Source: Lyophyllum atratum (lineage: Eukaryota; Basidiomycota; Agaricomycetes; Agaricales; Lyophyllaceae). Taken from it: DNA of 64,000 bases. Location: the NCBI GenBank assembly GCA_014905825.1, contig JACGCN010000013.1:930001-994000 (forward strand), given 5' to 3'. Below the pieces are notes generated by a model. The model worked only from the letters and a program-made list of their open reading frames with translations, ran no database searches and was not told where the DNA came from. The translations under genes were made by a program, and so were the position numbers. Below, piece by piece: positions 22,704 to 34,148 of the stretch. Position 1 is the stretch's first letter. Every line of letters begins with the position of its first letter.

Positions 22704-23436
22704 TTAGTAAGTTCCCGAAACTTTCTGACATGCAAGCGATATGCTCACATTAAATGTCCAGCCGCTTACTGCGCCATATAATTCATCATTTTGAATGCCG
22801 GTGTATACTGCCCCGGTGGTGGTCAAAATGTCTGGAGCCACCAGGGCTATGAATGGGGCAACACTAGAAGAGGAAAGAGAAGTTATTAGATCATTCAGAG
22901 AATCTTCGCATGGGAGAACACGGACAAGAATGAGGCACATTGCGGGGAGGTGACACCACCAGTATATGAGAGGACAATATTGGAGACGAGGGTTCCATTA
23001 GCAGTGGTGTTTGTGAAGTCGAACGAGCTGGACAGGAAATTGCCATCGTCTGCGCCATCGAGGCGGATTTTTCCAAGGGACGGGCTCATGTACATCTGTT
23101 GGCCCGTTTAGCAGAATGGTCGATTATGAGAGGAACACCGTACAAATCCGCTGATTATGTGGTTGTTGATATTGACATCGTACTTGTGCTATTCGTAGGA
23201 GGGAGGAAAATGTCAGAGTGCGGGTCCTGGATTTTAGCGTGGTAGGAGAGACCAAGGACATCATTGACCTGCATATAATTTGCCCTAAACTCTGCGGTGA
23301 TATTGGGTGGTTTAGGAGTCACGAATGAGGAAGAGTAGTGGGGTGCGGCGGGTGGAAAAACGGCTTGGGTTGCATACGACACAGCGCCACACAAGAGAAG
23401 TGTCGACAGAGTGTGAACCATGACAGTAATGATCAT
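22704..23436 (-). CDS. Small secreted protein, unknown
   Basis: The start MIITVMVHTLSTLLLCGAVS is a signal peptide. Exons joined by about 90-nt introns give PKPPNITAEFRANYMQVNDV, then MYMSPSLGKIRLDGADDGNF, then VAPFIALVAPDILTTTGAVY and GAVSGWTF. Several N-glycosylation sites (NIT, NST, NTT, NGT) fit secretion. The C-terminus is unsure: the frame stops at 22704, but a further plausible exon lies downstream in another phase. I do not recognise the family. A TATTTAA box lies about 60 bp upstream. Confidence 0.5.
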
Positions 23437-24167
23437 TTTCCGTTTCGTATCGGAGGGTGTTTTCTTATAGATGCAAAACCATGGCATCTCTGGTTAAATA
23501 GCTGGTTCAAGACGGTGAGATGTCATGTTTCGTAAATCAAGGGCCGAGGTGAAAGATCCAAGCTTTTAAAATCCGCAGACGTTGCGCATGTCACTTTGAG
23601 CTACGGGTCCTTTAAGCTGCGGGTCCCGCAGCAACTAGAAACAGATATATCATGGCAGGCCATGTCTGATGTGTGAAGCCGGATCATCAGTCTATAGCTC
23701 ATGCCGGAAAGGGAGCATTGTCCGCATTGCAAAATTACAGAGAAACGAAGGATTTGCGTGCCACATCTGGACCCTTGTAGGAGGTCTATCACAGGCTTTG
23801 ACGAGGAAACCTAGCATGTGTAACATCCACAGAGGGCATTAGGTCGACAGGAAGGATTTTGAGATCTCTCGAGGCAAGCAGAAGTTCCTGCCGAGAACTC
23901 TGGGTTTCTGTTATCACAGGCGGAGACACCGACATCAGGGAAGTGTTTTCTGCGTTAGTGTAAATGCCGGTTTCTGATAGTTTGACTTGTCGCGCTGTCT
24001 CCGACTCTCAGTGAGTGCTTCAAAGACATGTGATACCTGCATCACTATCTTAGACGGAGTGTATCTTAAGGCTCATCATCGCGAGGGGACCTCGTAAAGC
24101 TACAGCAGTGATATTATGCGAGCAATCAAATACAACTCCAAGTTCCAGACTCGAAGCCCAAAAACAC
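23437..24167. other. Intergenic
   Basis: No gene or repeat is seen apart from the promoter of the secreted-protein gene at its left edge. Confidence 0.45.
23494..23500 (-). promoter_or_regulatory. TATA-like box of the small secreted protein gene
   Basis: TATTTAA on the minus strand lies 58 bp upstream of the start codon at 23436. Confidence 0.35.
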
Positions 24168-25172
24168 CTACAAAAGGACTTCCGTCTCCTCAAACAATTC
24201 CATCCCGATCGCCATCCTTCTGTACAGGTTGGCCGGTGTAAAGCGGTCGCGGAAACCTGCTAGGGTACGCCGTGTAAGGCTGCTGTGCCGGTTCAGGCTT
24301 CTGTGAAGCGGACGATAGTCAATGTGACATTCCTCGCAAGCATCAAAAGCAACGGTGGGACCTACCGGTGAGTATCCAGGGAAGGGGTATGCTCCTGGAC
24401 CAGTATACGCCGGATTCACGGGAGCGGTCTGCGGTGGCTTCGTGCTAAATTTTCCCTGGTACCTCGGTGATGACTCAAAGCGAACATGCGGGCTGGGCGC
24501 TGGGGAACGTCCATTCGTGTATGCAGTAGGGACGGCGGAAAGCGCGTCGGCGTCAGGCGTGTGCGGGTATCCGGCGGGTGTCTGGGGGAACGCAGACGGG
24601 GGATTTGGTGTGTGAGGTTGGGAGTGTGGATAGGCAGAGTTGGGGAGCGGGTAGGAGGCAGGGGAGCGCGGGTCAAAGCTCGTGACATAAGTGGTGGGGG
24701 GTCCTTGGATCTGCGAAGCGTCTACTTGGTAGACGGCAGCAATGGCTTCTTGCTGCCTGGATCGTCGATTACGGGCTCCAAGGCAGAGGCAGAGGGTCAG
24801 GAGGACGGAAAGCACTGTGCGGACCAAGACGTTAGCTTAAGACGTACGGAAAGGACATGACAGGCATACAAAGGCCGGCACCTATGCAGATTGCGATTCG
24901 GACACCCAACGACAGGCGCTGCGTACATTTCCAGAAGCCGTCTCTGCCAAGTTATAGAAGATCAGTACATGGCATAATTCACGGCATCGATTATCCTTTC
25001 TCACATTGTGGTATAGCAGACTTGCTCCGCAGCGACGCCGGGAATTGCGCCCAGTGCCCACCACAACGCAATAACTCCACCAACTCGAAGATCTATAGGT
25101 ATCAGCCTCAGTACTTTGCCATGTCCCCGCACTGCACAAACACTCACTTGAGCTCGAATTCCGCTTAGCCAT
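24168..25172 (-). CDS. Membrane protein with a Pro/Tyr-rich cytosolic tail
   Basis: Four exons. Exon 1 is MAKRNSSS; exon 2 gives LRVGGVIALWWALGAIPGVA (signal peptide or first TM) and EQVCYTT. Exon 3 gives DGFWKCTQRLSLGVRIAICI. Exon 4 completes a second hydrophobic segment (VRTVLSVLLTLCLCLG), followed by the stop-transfer ARNRRSRQQ. The remaining part is a tail with Tyr/Pro motifs (GPPTTY, PNPPSAFPQTPAGY, NPAYTGPGAYPFPGY). The last third is basic (RSLNRHSSLTRRTLAGFRDR). The layout (short luminal Cys-containing loop, one TM, PY-like tail) recalls Rcr-type trafficking adaptors, but there is no sequence evidence for that family. Joins at 60-nt introns keep the frame. Confidence 0.6.
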
Positions 25173-26640
25173 CGTAGTATTGTCGCTTCACTTCAATTCC
25201 AAAATCAAAAAAGATCAACTTTTAAGATTTGCCAACGATGAACAGCTTGAAGAACCCGCGCAGCAGGTCTTCGGAGGAGGGGAGGAGAGGATGGGGGTCG
25301 GGAGTGAGATCAACTCGCGAAAGGTGCATCACGGCGACACCGCTGGTATATGAAGGACTCATCAATTTTTTCGGCGTGTCAGAAATTGATCATGGTCTCC
25401 ATCAAACTGGTTTGATCGATGCTGTGCATGGCCTGCACAGTCCTACTTACAACATATTCAGTCCAGACAAGCAACATGGCAGGATTCGAAATCCTGGATG
25501 TTGATCCCCGATGGCAGCCCGTAAACGAGGCATAAAGTGTGAGTGGGGTAATTTCATGTCAGAAGCTCACCCGTCTGAGCTCTATACCACCCCGTTAGGA
25601 GGTGCGTCTCTGTTGGACCGCCCTGAGGTCTAGGACACGATTGAATAGATTTCTTACAGGCGCCATGAGAGGATACCGGCACTCCCTAAAGGCTTCTCAT
25701 TCGAGGAAGACTCAGACGGTCGCATGAACATAAAGTTGTGGTCAATATTGGACCCTAAAAATGGCGGTCTTTATTCTCACCGCAACTGGAGGCATTATGG
25801 AGAAGTCTGAATGTCGTGCGATGTAGTGAAGGCGTGCCAGCACCACCACTCCTGCTCTGCACGGAAGAGTTTGCCGATTCCGGGCGCTGAAAACGGATAC
25901 GTTGCGCCAATGCCTAGTGGATGCTGCTCGTATGTAAAAGAGAAGAGGGCAGAAGCTCTTCCTCGCCGATTTTTTTTTGAGAAATCAGGGTGAACGATAT
26001 CTTCTCTTGAAAAGTATTCCTCTGGTGCTGATGGAAATGCTCTGATGGATAGGCAGCACGGCAATCACCTCATACCATGGTCCATTCCGCTGTTGTCATT
26101 CAGGAGATTTGGCTCACGCCTTCCTCGGGCACAACTGTAATGAGCGTTTTGTCACGTCAAGTTGAAACTTAGAAATCTGTGGCGTCGCTCGAGCATCGTC
26201 GGGTTTATTACACATTTCATTCCTGTCACCCCCTTTATAGGCGTTACTGACGGCCTCAGCGAAACGAAGTGCATATGTGAGTAACTCGATGCTTGATCGA
26301 TATTTGTCTACTCACGGGTGTGCACATGTAGTTGTGCATAAGCCATCGGCCATCAGACGCGTTGTTCCCCAATCGTCTTCTCGAGCGTTCATGGAGTGTG
26401 GAAGCGGGAACTATCGAAGCACAAGACAAGACAAGACAGGACATCACGTCGCCTTCTCGAGATTCTAAATGTCAAACGATTGATATGCCACTGCTCCCGA
26501 TTAAATCCATCGGGCTCGATCGTGACAACAGTCATATACTTATACCAGCTCTCGACATGGATTGCGGAGTCCTGTTTCTGCCGTCTTGCATCCTGACACC
26601 CCATTATCCATCGTCCACGCCAAACTGCACATCGAGAACT
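25173..26640. other. Intergenic
   Basis: No gene is supported. It holds a 17-nt palindrome resembling a tRNA T arm near 25485 (rejected as a tRNA) and a short CAAGA run near 26425. The frame of the F-box gene is open upstream to an ATG at 26485. Confidence 0.45.
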
Positions 26641-28107
26641 ATGGACACGTCCTACCCGCATCCGCCTTTACACCGTCTACCCTTTGAGATTCTCTCCTCG
26701 ATTTTTCTTTGGTACAAACATCTTCACCACCCGTACTCCATCTTGTCCGACGACTCCTCCCAGCTCTATCACGACGATATTGACTCGTCCCGTAAGCTTC
26801 CCGCTCCCGATCGCGCTCCCCTCCGAGACCTCCTCCTCCTCGGCTCTATATCTCATTATCTTCGTGCCGCCGCCTGGGACACACCCTTTCTCTGGACACA
26901 TATCTCTCTGACTCTCCACCGCTCACGTCTGGCCTCCGAAATCTCAGGCCTCAATGCATGGCTTGCGCGAGCTGGCACATGCCCCATGCATATCCGGCTG
27001 CAGTGTGAGGGGGACGGCGTGGGATGGATCAAGAACCCACCGCTTGAGGCAGTAGATGTCATCACGAAGCATTCCCGACACTGGAAGGAGGTATGCTTAG
27101 TACTTCCACCGGTATGCCTCGTGCAGTTGGTGAACACGTGCGGAGATCCGGGGAGGCTGGGCATGCTAAGAAAACTGACGTTGCTGGTGCGACAGCAGTG
27201 GTGGGGCACCGCCGAAAAGCTGCCGATCGAAGCGTTCCGGGAGGCGGAGGGGCTAGTGGACGTAAACCTCTTCGGCATACCGCTGGACGTCGTCGACCTT
27301 CCCTGGACCCAGTTGACACATTTTCGGGGGCACCCTCTCAAAACTCGGGAAGTCTTGAGTGCGCTACGTCTGGCCACAAATCTTGAGTCTTACACCATCG
27401 CATGTACACATGGGGACTCATACCATCTTTCATCTCTCCCTATCCATCACCCCCGCCTTCGTGATCTGAAGCTCACAGGAAGGATGCTCGCGCTTCAGCA
27501 ATTGACCTTGCCTGCGCTTAAGACCCTCGTGATCGAGTGCCCGGAAGGCGGCTTTATCTCGCATCATTTTGTGCGGCTCATGGAACGCTCAGGAGCCATG
27601 TTGCGATGTCTGCAACTCACCATCGACTTTATACCGTCAGCACAGCTTTTAGAGTGTCTCGCCGCAACGCCAGCGCTTGAGGAATTGACGCTGTGCAATC
27701 TGAAGGATAAAGTCCATTCGGTGTTCGTGGACTCTGTGCTTGAGAAGTTCACGCTCAAGCCGGGGTCGGGAAGGGCAGCATTGGTATCACAGCTGCGCCA
27801 CTTGGAAGTACTGAACTGCTCATGCCATTTTGATGCACGAATGCTGGAAGAGATGCTTTGGTCCAGATGGAATCTCAGAGAGGATTTGGGCGAATGGCGC
27901 CGCCTTGAGTTTTTCGGACTGGAGGCGGGCTCTGTGAGGCTACCCACAATCTGTGACGATATCTTGGGGCTGCGCCGAATGCGAGCCATGAGGGAAGAGG
28001 GGTTGATACTTAAGGTTCGGACCGTCAATGACGCAGGACGGCAGCCTTGGAGTAACGGGGATTTTCACTTTGGGACGAGCAGGACGTGGTTGGGAAGCTC
28101 TAGATGA
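26641..28107 (+). CDS. F-box protein with LRR-like body
   Basis: An intronless frame of about 488 residues from MDTSYPHPPLHRLPFEILSS. The F-box spans about residues 10-90: LPFEILSSIFLWY, then RDLLLLGSISHYLRAAAWDT and PFLWTHISLTLH. The rest has irregular leucine-rich repeats (LRDLKLTGRMLALQQLTLPA, LEELTLCNLKDK). Such proteins are numerous in Agaricomycetes and are predicted SCF ubiquitin-ligase adaptors. The frame is open to an earlier ATG at 26485, but the F-box normally lies close to the N-terminus, so 26641 is preferred. It is clearly related to the F-box gene at 35689. Confidence 0.8.
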   Translation: MDTSYPHPPLHRLPFEILSSIFLWYKHLHHPYSILSDDSSQLYHDDIDSSRKLPAPDRAPLRDLLLLGSISHYLRAAAWDTPFLWTHISLTLHRSRLASEISGLNAWLARAGTCPMHIRLQCEGDGVGWIKNPPLEAVDVITKHSRHWKEVCLVLPPVCLVQLVNTCGDPGRLGMLRKLTLLVRQQWWGTAEKLPIEAFREAEGLVDVNLFGIPLDVVDLPWTQLTHFRGHPLKTREVLSALRLATNLESYTIACTHGDSYHLSSLPIHHPRLRDLKLTGRMLALQQLTLPALKTLVIECPEGGFISHHFVRLMERSGAMLRCLQLTIDFIPSAQLLECLAATPALEELTLCNLKDKVHSVFVDSVLEKFTLKPGSGRAALVSQLRHLEVLNCSCHFDARMLEEMLWSRWNLREDLGEWRRLEFFGLEAGSVRLPTICDDILGLRRMRAMREEGLILKVRTVNDAGRQPWSNGDFHFGTSRTWLGSSR

Positions 28108-28673
28108 TGATCGCATCATTGGAGTTTTGGAAATTCTCGAAAACAGGCGTGCACATATGGGATGAACCAACGAAACGTATCAGTCGACGTGGGGGGCAGA
28201 CAGGAGTACGCCCATTGCTATCCGTGGATGTGTATCACGTTACTGTACTTACCACTCCCTCACATTCGCTTTAGTTAGGACATGCTCCAAAAATACTTTC
28301 ACGGGCAGAAATGCGATTCACGCTCCATTGTCAACATGATGGACCAATATTTCGGGTATTTGTCTCCTATGATTGTGATAGGATCGTCACTACTGAAGTA
28401 ACGTGCAGCAATCTGACGAGAAACAGTGAAATCCGCCAAGGACACTGCGGCCCAGGGTGTCAGAGGTATCATAATGGAGACGTACATGCATTTACTGCTT
28501 TATATTATTTGGAATCTTCAGAATTAGACCTAACAATCCATATTGGAGTAGAACACTCCGCTTAAAAGGAACTGGAGGTGGCAACTGATAGCCTAGCGAT
28601 GAACCCAGAAGTCTACAAAATCTCGCAGCGCCCTACTACCTACAGCAGGCATTCAGACCCCGGCACGGAGGGC
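28108..28673. other. Intergenic between convergent genes
   Basis: 3' flanks of the F-box gene and of the secreted-protein gene. Nothing recognisable. Confidence 0.45.
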
Positions 28674-29660
28674 TCAAGGAGAGAGCGGGTTTGCGCTAGC
28701 GGGTTCGGATGGGGGTGGGATGGAGCCGCGTATCCGGTTCTGGTTCTGGCATTGCGCCGTGCAAGTACTAGCTGGGCTTCCTTCCAAAGCGTCATGTCCC
28801 AAGACTTGCCCGACGCGACCACCGGGCATGATGGACCATCTGGTCACATTGCCAGACTGGAATGTCTTCGTCGCCGCTTCTGGGCTGTCTTTCCCGAGGA
28901 AGGTGTCGTGGAAGGTAACGGGAGCCTGCGACTTGGAGACCGCGCCGAGACCGTCCTAATTTGTCATGCAAGCGTCGGAATCCTTGTCAATCGTTCCACG
29001 ACTATGGGTACTCACAGTGAATAAGACCTTGCCAAGGTCCGGGTCGACGAAATAGAACATATTTGGCCCAAGGACGTGCTCGACGGTAGCAGATCCAGAC
29101 ATCTCGGGTTCGATTTGGAGGCCTGCCCCTGTGGCGATATCGTTGATCTGGAACTTGATTCAAAGTAGTAGTATCACCAAACAAATCGGGGAGGGTTCGT
29201 AACGTCTACCTTATATTTTCCACCAGCGCAAGTAAAAATTAGCTTGGCATCGCCTGCACGAACCTCGATTTGTGAGAGGAGTAAATTGTTGAGCGTGCCG
29301 GGGGCGAAGACGGGGATTTTGCTGACGAAGATAAGGGTGGGCTTGGACACTAGTCGGAGATCGTTCACTGCACCCGTGAGGAGATAATTTCTAAGTCTAC
29401 AGCTACAGTTCAGTACGCAGATAGGGTTAAGAGGTGGAGGGTCAGACTCACCCAAGGGTGGCGACGTCAATGTCGAACTGCATGTGGAGGCCGCGAACTT
29501 GGATCGTTCCAACGGGCTTCACGTTCTGCATCTTGATGCTCTTGTCATCTACGGGGTTGATAGTTTGGCCATTGATAGTGACTGCAATGTCGCCCTGCGT
29601 GGACTTGCCAAAGGCAAGCGACGTGAAAGTAGCGAGTAAAGCTAGGACAGATATTTTCAT
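28674..29660 (-). CDS. Secreted protein, unknown
   Basis: A signal peptide MKISVLALLATFTSLAFG is followed by GDIAVTINGQTINPVDDKS and IQVRGLHMQFDIDVATLG. After an intron come NYLLTGAVNDLRLVSKPTLI and LLLSQIEVRAGDAKLIFTCA, then FQINDIATGAGLQIEPEM, VLGPNMFYFVDPDLGKVLF, and a last exon from DGLGAVSKSQAP to a Pro/Ser-rich end. The alternation of short hydrophobic strands suggests a beta-rich secreted domain of about 290 residues. I do not recognise the family. All joins use short GT-AG introns and remain open. A TATA-like CTTATAAG lies 58 bp upstream. Confidence 0.65.
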
Positions 29661-32199
29661 GTTGGCGCAGGAGCTAGAGTGGAGTCGATGGTGTCTAACT
29701 CACCTTCTTCGTCGACGCTTATAAGAATTTTGGGATCTGCGCCAAGAGCCTGTGGCTGGTAGCCAAGATAGACATGGTTGATAAGGCATCCACGGTGGTG
29801 AACATGCCCTTCGTGCCCATCTATTTTTAGCCCATTCTAGATCGATTGGCCTCTCTGCTTCCCTTGACTATACTTCCACTGCTAGTCTGTCAACGACGAC
29901 CACGCACATCTCATTAGACTGCGTATTGACTCACAAAAATCATGCGGAATTCCGACGTTTTTTGAGAATATCGCTTGAGCGACAATCCAATGCGGGCGTT
30001 CCTCCTCCTTCCACCAGTTACCACATCATTCTTCTGGTGAGGCCGTCCGCGCTTGGCGACTTCTAATCTCCTCAAATCCAGTCTCCTGACTTAGTTAGAC
30101 TCTGGCTCCTTTTCTTGGCCCGAAATCAACCATTCACTCTCCACAAAACTTGCACAACGCCTCTCACGACGTTCAGATATCTGTCACTTCGTCGGCTTGG
30201 CTTCGCATGCTCAAGGATATCAACGTTTGGGTTTCAAAGCGCCACGTCCCGTATCAGTGCCCGGGACTATGAATATCCATCTATATATCAGGAATATTAA
30301 CCACGTTACTGAATTTAAGCCAGAACCGAGTTCATACCGTTGAGCTCAAAAAGCTCATGGTGTAGAGCGGAAACCTCCGTGCCATATCATGTAATCCGAG
30401 TTTTCATCTTGGGTGCTGGGAGATGTTGTGTGCTGGAACGGCTGAATGCGTTAACTGAGAAGGCAGTGCAATTTGGGTGGAACTTGCCTTTGCCAAGCCT
30501 TGGAACAGGTAGCTTTCGGGTGAATTTGCTGGTCATGTGCCAAGGCTCTGAAGGTTGATTTCGGTAACTTCGGTTTTATACAGGACCTGCGGGATCTTTC
30601 TTTCCACCGATAAACCAAGTTACCGCCCACGGGTACAAGTTCGATGATAGCAGGGAACGTAGCGGAGGTAGTTACCACATTAGTAAACATAGTAAACAAA
30701 TAGATCTATAAATAGCTTCAGCTAACTTTATTTGTCCTTCCCGAGTATCGCGGACCCTTAAAGATAAATAGTCAATAGGATACCGATGCGTTCGAAGTTC
30801 GAACCAACAAGGAACAGAAAGCAGACGGTATACGCTCTTTATACTACACTCATACTTCGCGATTACTCTCCAGATGAACCACCTTTCTGGCCAGCATAGC
30901 CTCATTCATCTGTCTCCAAACACACGAACATCACCCCTGGAAGCTTCGAAAGCCGGTGGCACGCAACTCTTCTTGATTGGTTAAATGGTTCCCACTTGGT
31001 TGCCCCGCCTCATCCTGTCTGTCGTGACACTGCCCCACCCAGTCAGCATCAACAGCAGCTTTTCCCCCGCCCCATGTCCACCCAGGTCCATTGCCACAAT
31101 GTGTACCCAGCCCATCTTATCGCCACATCCGGTCAGGCGACAAAATCTAAGTTTCTGAGGTGTTTTACCGACCTCAAAATGGTGCCGATCTCACACGCGA
31201 TAGCCTTTTCTCTTGGGCATCTGCTCCATCGAAGCGCAAGACGATATACATTCCGTCATCTCTGTGGAGGTTGCTTCTACATAGGGTGTCGGCTTCTCAT
31301 ACACGCTGTCTGCCTCAGGTCGCCTGAGGAGTTCTCGAAGGCAAGTTCGTCATCCGATCATCATCTACATTGGTCGTCAGATGCACCGGGCCAAGTCCCT
31401 TCTCTTCACTAGTTATTCGACTAGTCTATCCCATATTCCTCACTACATACAAGAAGTAAACACGACAGAGACCCCTATATTAATCGTCCGAACCTTTTAG
31501 TTGATGTCCTGGCCCACCCGCCCACCGTTACCCCACAAGACAAGGATACTCGCCATGGTCACTTTCGTCATATACTGATGGTCAGAATAGGCTACACCGT
31601 CATAGAACATCGATCTTCTCTAAAGAAAATCACAAATGCGGCGGACGTGGGACGGCCTGCCTATAAAAGTCCCACCTGTGAATACCCACAGCCTATTGCT
31701 TAAACTGGAAACGTCACGGATATCTGGCAATGGAATCCTGAGGAGTTCCGAGTGGACAAGCTTGGACGAGCGCCGCACCTACCTGAACTGACCATCATCA
31801 ACATCACGTCAGCCACTGAGAGTTTTTGGTAAGGCCTTCTACGTATGCAATGTATCCGACCTATGTAGACCTCTGTGCAGAGGTGGAATTTTCCCTGTGA
31901 AGCTTGGGAAACGGGCTGATTGGCGATCGGGAGATATCTCTGCTGAACTTGACCCAGTTGAAACCTTGACAAAGGCGTTTTTGCGTGTCTAGGACAGCTT
32001 CTACCTTGATCAGTAGAGTAATCTTAACTTTTAAGAGGTATGAGCCACAGGCTGGACTCTGGGTTGTCGAAGATGAGTGAAGATGCATGGAATCTGCGGC
32101 TGTGCAGTTGCTTTGTCTGCGCCCGAGGATCCAAATAACGGATTGGCGCGGAGATTGATCAGGACGCGTCACGGTTCCTCCACTTGCGACTAACCAGAC
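29661..32199. other. Long gene-poor stretch (2.5 kb)
   Basis: Short open frames on both strands show no motif, no signal peptide and no exon-like continuity. No transposon remnant or tRNA could be supported. The right end must contain the SHP1 promoter. Confidence 0.45.
29718..29725 (-). promoter_or_regulatory. TATA-like box of the secreted protein gene
   Basis: CTTATAAG lies 58 bp upstream of the start codon at 29660. Confidence 0.35.
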
Positions 32200-33801
32200 A
32201 TGAGCGACAACGACAACACGAATAACCCAAGCGGAGGCGGTCGAAGTCTAGGAGGTGGTGCTGCAGAACCTCTGCCGTCATCATGGTCCCGTCCAGCCCA
32301 AGCTCCCAGAGTAGGTCGCATTGGCGATTGGTCAGGGTGTGTACATACTAGTCTGCCCTTCTTTAATCCTGACCATTGGCTATAATGGTATTTAGGAGTA
32401 GCAGAGGATCAGGTGGCCCCGGAGCCTCGCGATTTGGCACCATCGGTGGTCTCTCCTCGGAAGGCGGTGGTGGTCGCGGAGGGCATGCCGGGCATGGACA
32501 TGCGCCAGAGGACAGTGATGATGATGACGAAGACAAGCGAGAACAATGGTTTGCTGGTGGTGAGCGCAGGTTTGTGCTCTACTAGAAGATCGCCAAAGAT
32601 CGGTGCTGATTGCCTTCTATACGTGTAGTGGGCTTTCAATTGAAAATCCCGATCGCCCAAGTTCACGTATACCTGGGGGGGATATGGTCCGTGATTTGTT
32701 GCGCCGTGCTGCTGAGTATGTCTATATCGCATGCCATGTCGCCAAAACGCTCAAAGCTTAACTTTCTCCTTTCTCCCTCACTTGTGTCGTTGGTGGAAAT
32801 AGAGCTGGACCGCCACCAGTTGCCACTACATCCAGCATATTTAGCGGAGGCGGCCACACACTTGGGGCCGAAGATGTAGAGAGCACTTACATTCCTGATC
32901 CCAATGCGCAGCCTGGTATGTTACATGCCTTCTTCTTGTCAAAGTAGCAAGGAGCATTGGACTCATTCCTTATTCGCAGAGGACGAAGTTCCCGTGATCC
33001 GGCACTTGACGTTCTGGCAAGAAGGCTTCACCGTCGAGGATGGCGAGCTCATGCGGTACGACGAACCAGGGAACTCAGAGCTGCTTGCGCAAATTAACGC
33101 CGGGTATGTCTATCTTGACGGATGGCCGTCCGAATATGTGTCCTGACCAACCCTTGGTCTTGCGTCAGCCGTGCTCCACCCTCAATCCTCAATGTCCACA
33201 CCAACCAGCCTGTCGAAGTGCGTATCACGAAGCGTACCCACGAGTCGTATGTCCCTACACCGGGAGGAAAGACCTTTAGTGGTTCAGGCAACCGTCTTGG
33301 TGCTCCCGTACCCAGCTTCACCTCTGCAGTTGGGGCCTCAGGCTCCAGCTCGATGCCTGGTGGTTTCCCTCCGTCTGTGCCTGTAGGTGGTCCGTCCATG
33401 GGTGTTGAACGCGAGAGCATCAGCGCGCGCTTTGAGGTTGATCAGACGCTGCCTACGACGAGTGTGCAAATTCGTTTGGCGGATGGAACGAGGTTTGTTT
33501 TTTGTTATCTGTATTCGAGGGTATATTGATGGACGTCTTGGGTGTAGGATCGTGAGCAGGATGAATCTGACGCACACGGTACAGGATTTGAGGAACTTTA
33601 TCAATGCGTGCGTATCTTTTGTTGTTGTTTTGCGCTATCATCGTACTCATGCTCAAGTCTCATTACAGGGCGCGCCCGGAGAACGTCACACGCCCATACA
33701 CAATCGGCACGACATTCCCAAACCGCACGCTTGAGGATGTCAACGCGACGGTAGAGGGTGCAGGGCTTGTGAACAGTGTCATTGTGCAGCGGTGGGTGTA
33801 G
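32200..33801 (+). CDS. SHP1: Cdc48/p97 cofactor Shp1 (p47) with SEP and UBX domains
   Basis: Eight exons encode a p47/Shp1 adaptor that links substrates to the Cdc48 (p97) ATPase in membrane fusion and ubiquitin-dependent degradation. It begins [20 protein letters not shown], so the UBA domain of yeast Shp1 is absent. A Gly-rich and acidic linker follows ([20 protein letters not shown]). The first SHP box is [11 protein letters not shown]. The SEP domain starts [20 protein letters not shown] and runs to [13 protein letters not shown] second SHP box is [11 protein letters not shown]. The UBX domain runs from [20 protein letters not shown] to [18 protein letters not shown]. Both SHP boxes and UBX are known Cdc48 contacts in this family. 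A shorter tandem paralogue follows about 350 bp downstream. Confidence 0.93.
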
Positions 33802-34148
33802 GTGTGTATAATATAAGTATGGAACACGAATGAATGAGCTATGTTGTATGAATACTACTTGGATTGAAGTCGAGTTGATTGATATAGTTGCTATGCCAGG
33901 AAAATCCGTTCTCTTTGCAATTATTCGCTCCACCCAAGTCTGCGCACCAGCGCTCCTCCTCTGACATGGGGCCCTTTCGCCACTCCTGCCACCATTTTAG
34001 CAACAAGTAAGAGCGAGTCGTGTATAGCAATAAAACGTGACGTGACGTGATGGCAGTCTACAAGTTACCACTGGCACTGCCGACCTAGCAACCGTGAGGC
34101 TTATAGTAGCTTATCATTCACAGCTTTACTTCTACAGTTTTCACAAAG
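33802..34148. other. Spacer between SHP1 and its tandem paralogue
   Basis: No gene. This must contain the paralogue's promoter. A CGTGACGTGACGTG run near 34036 is a small repeat. Confidence 0.45.

Noticed and set aside
25484..25500. CAGGATTCGAAATCCTG, which looks like a tRNA T arm
   Set aside because: It is a perfect short palindrome, but no acceptor, D or anticodon arms can be placed on either strand at the right distances.
30790..30812. Minus-strand GGTTCGAAC resembling tRNA box B
   Set aside because: The neighbouring bases do not form a T stem and no other tRNA arms are found.
30996..31412. 138-codon plus-strand frame in the gene-poor region
   Set aside because: No domain, signal peptide or exon structure is seen; composition looks like non-coding DNA.
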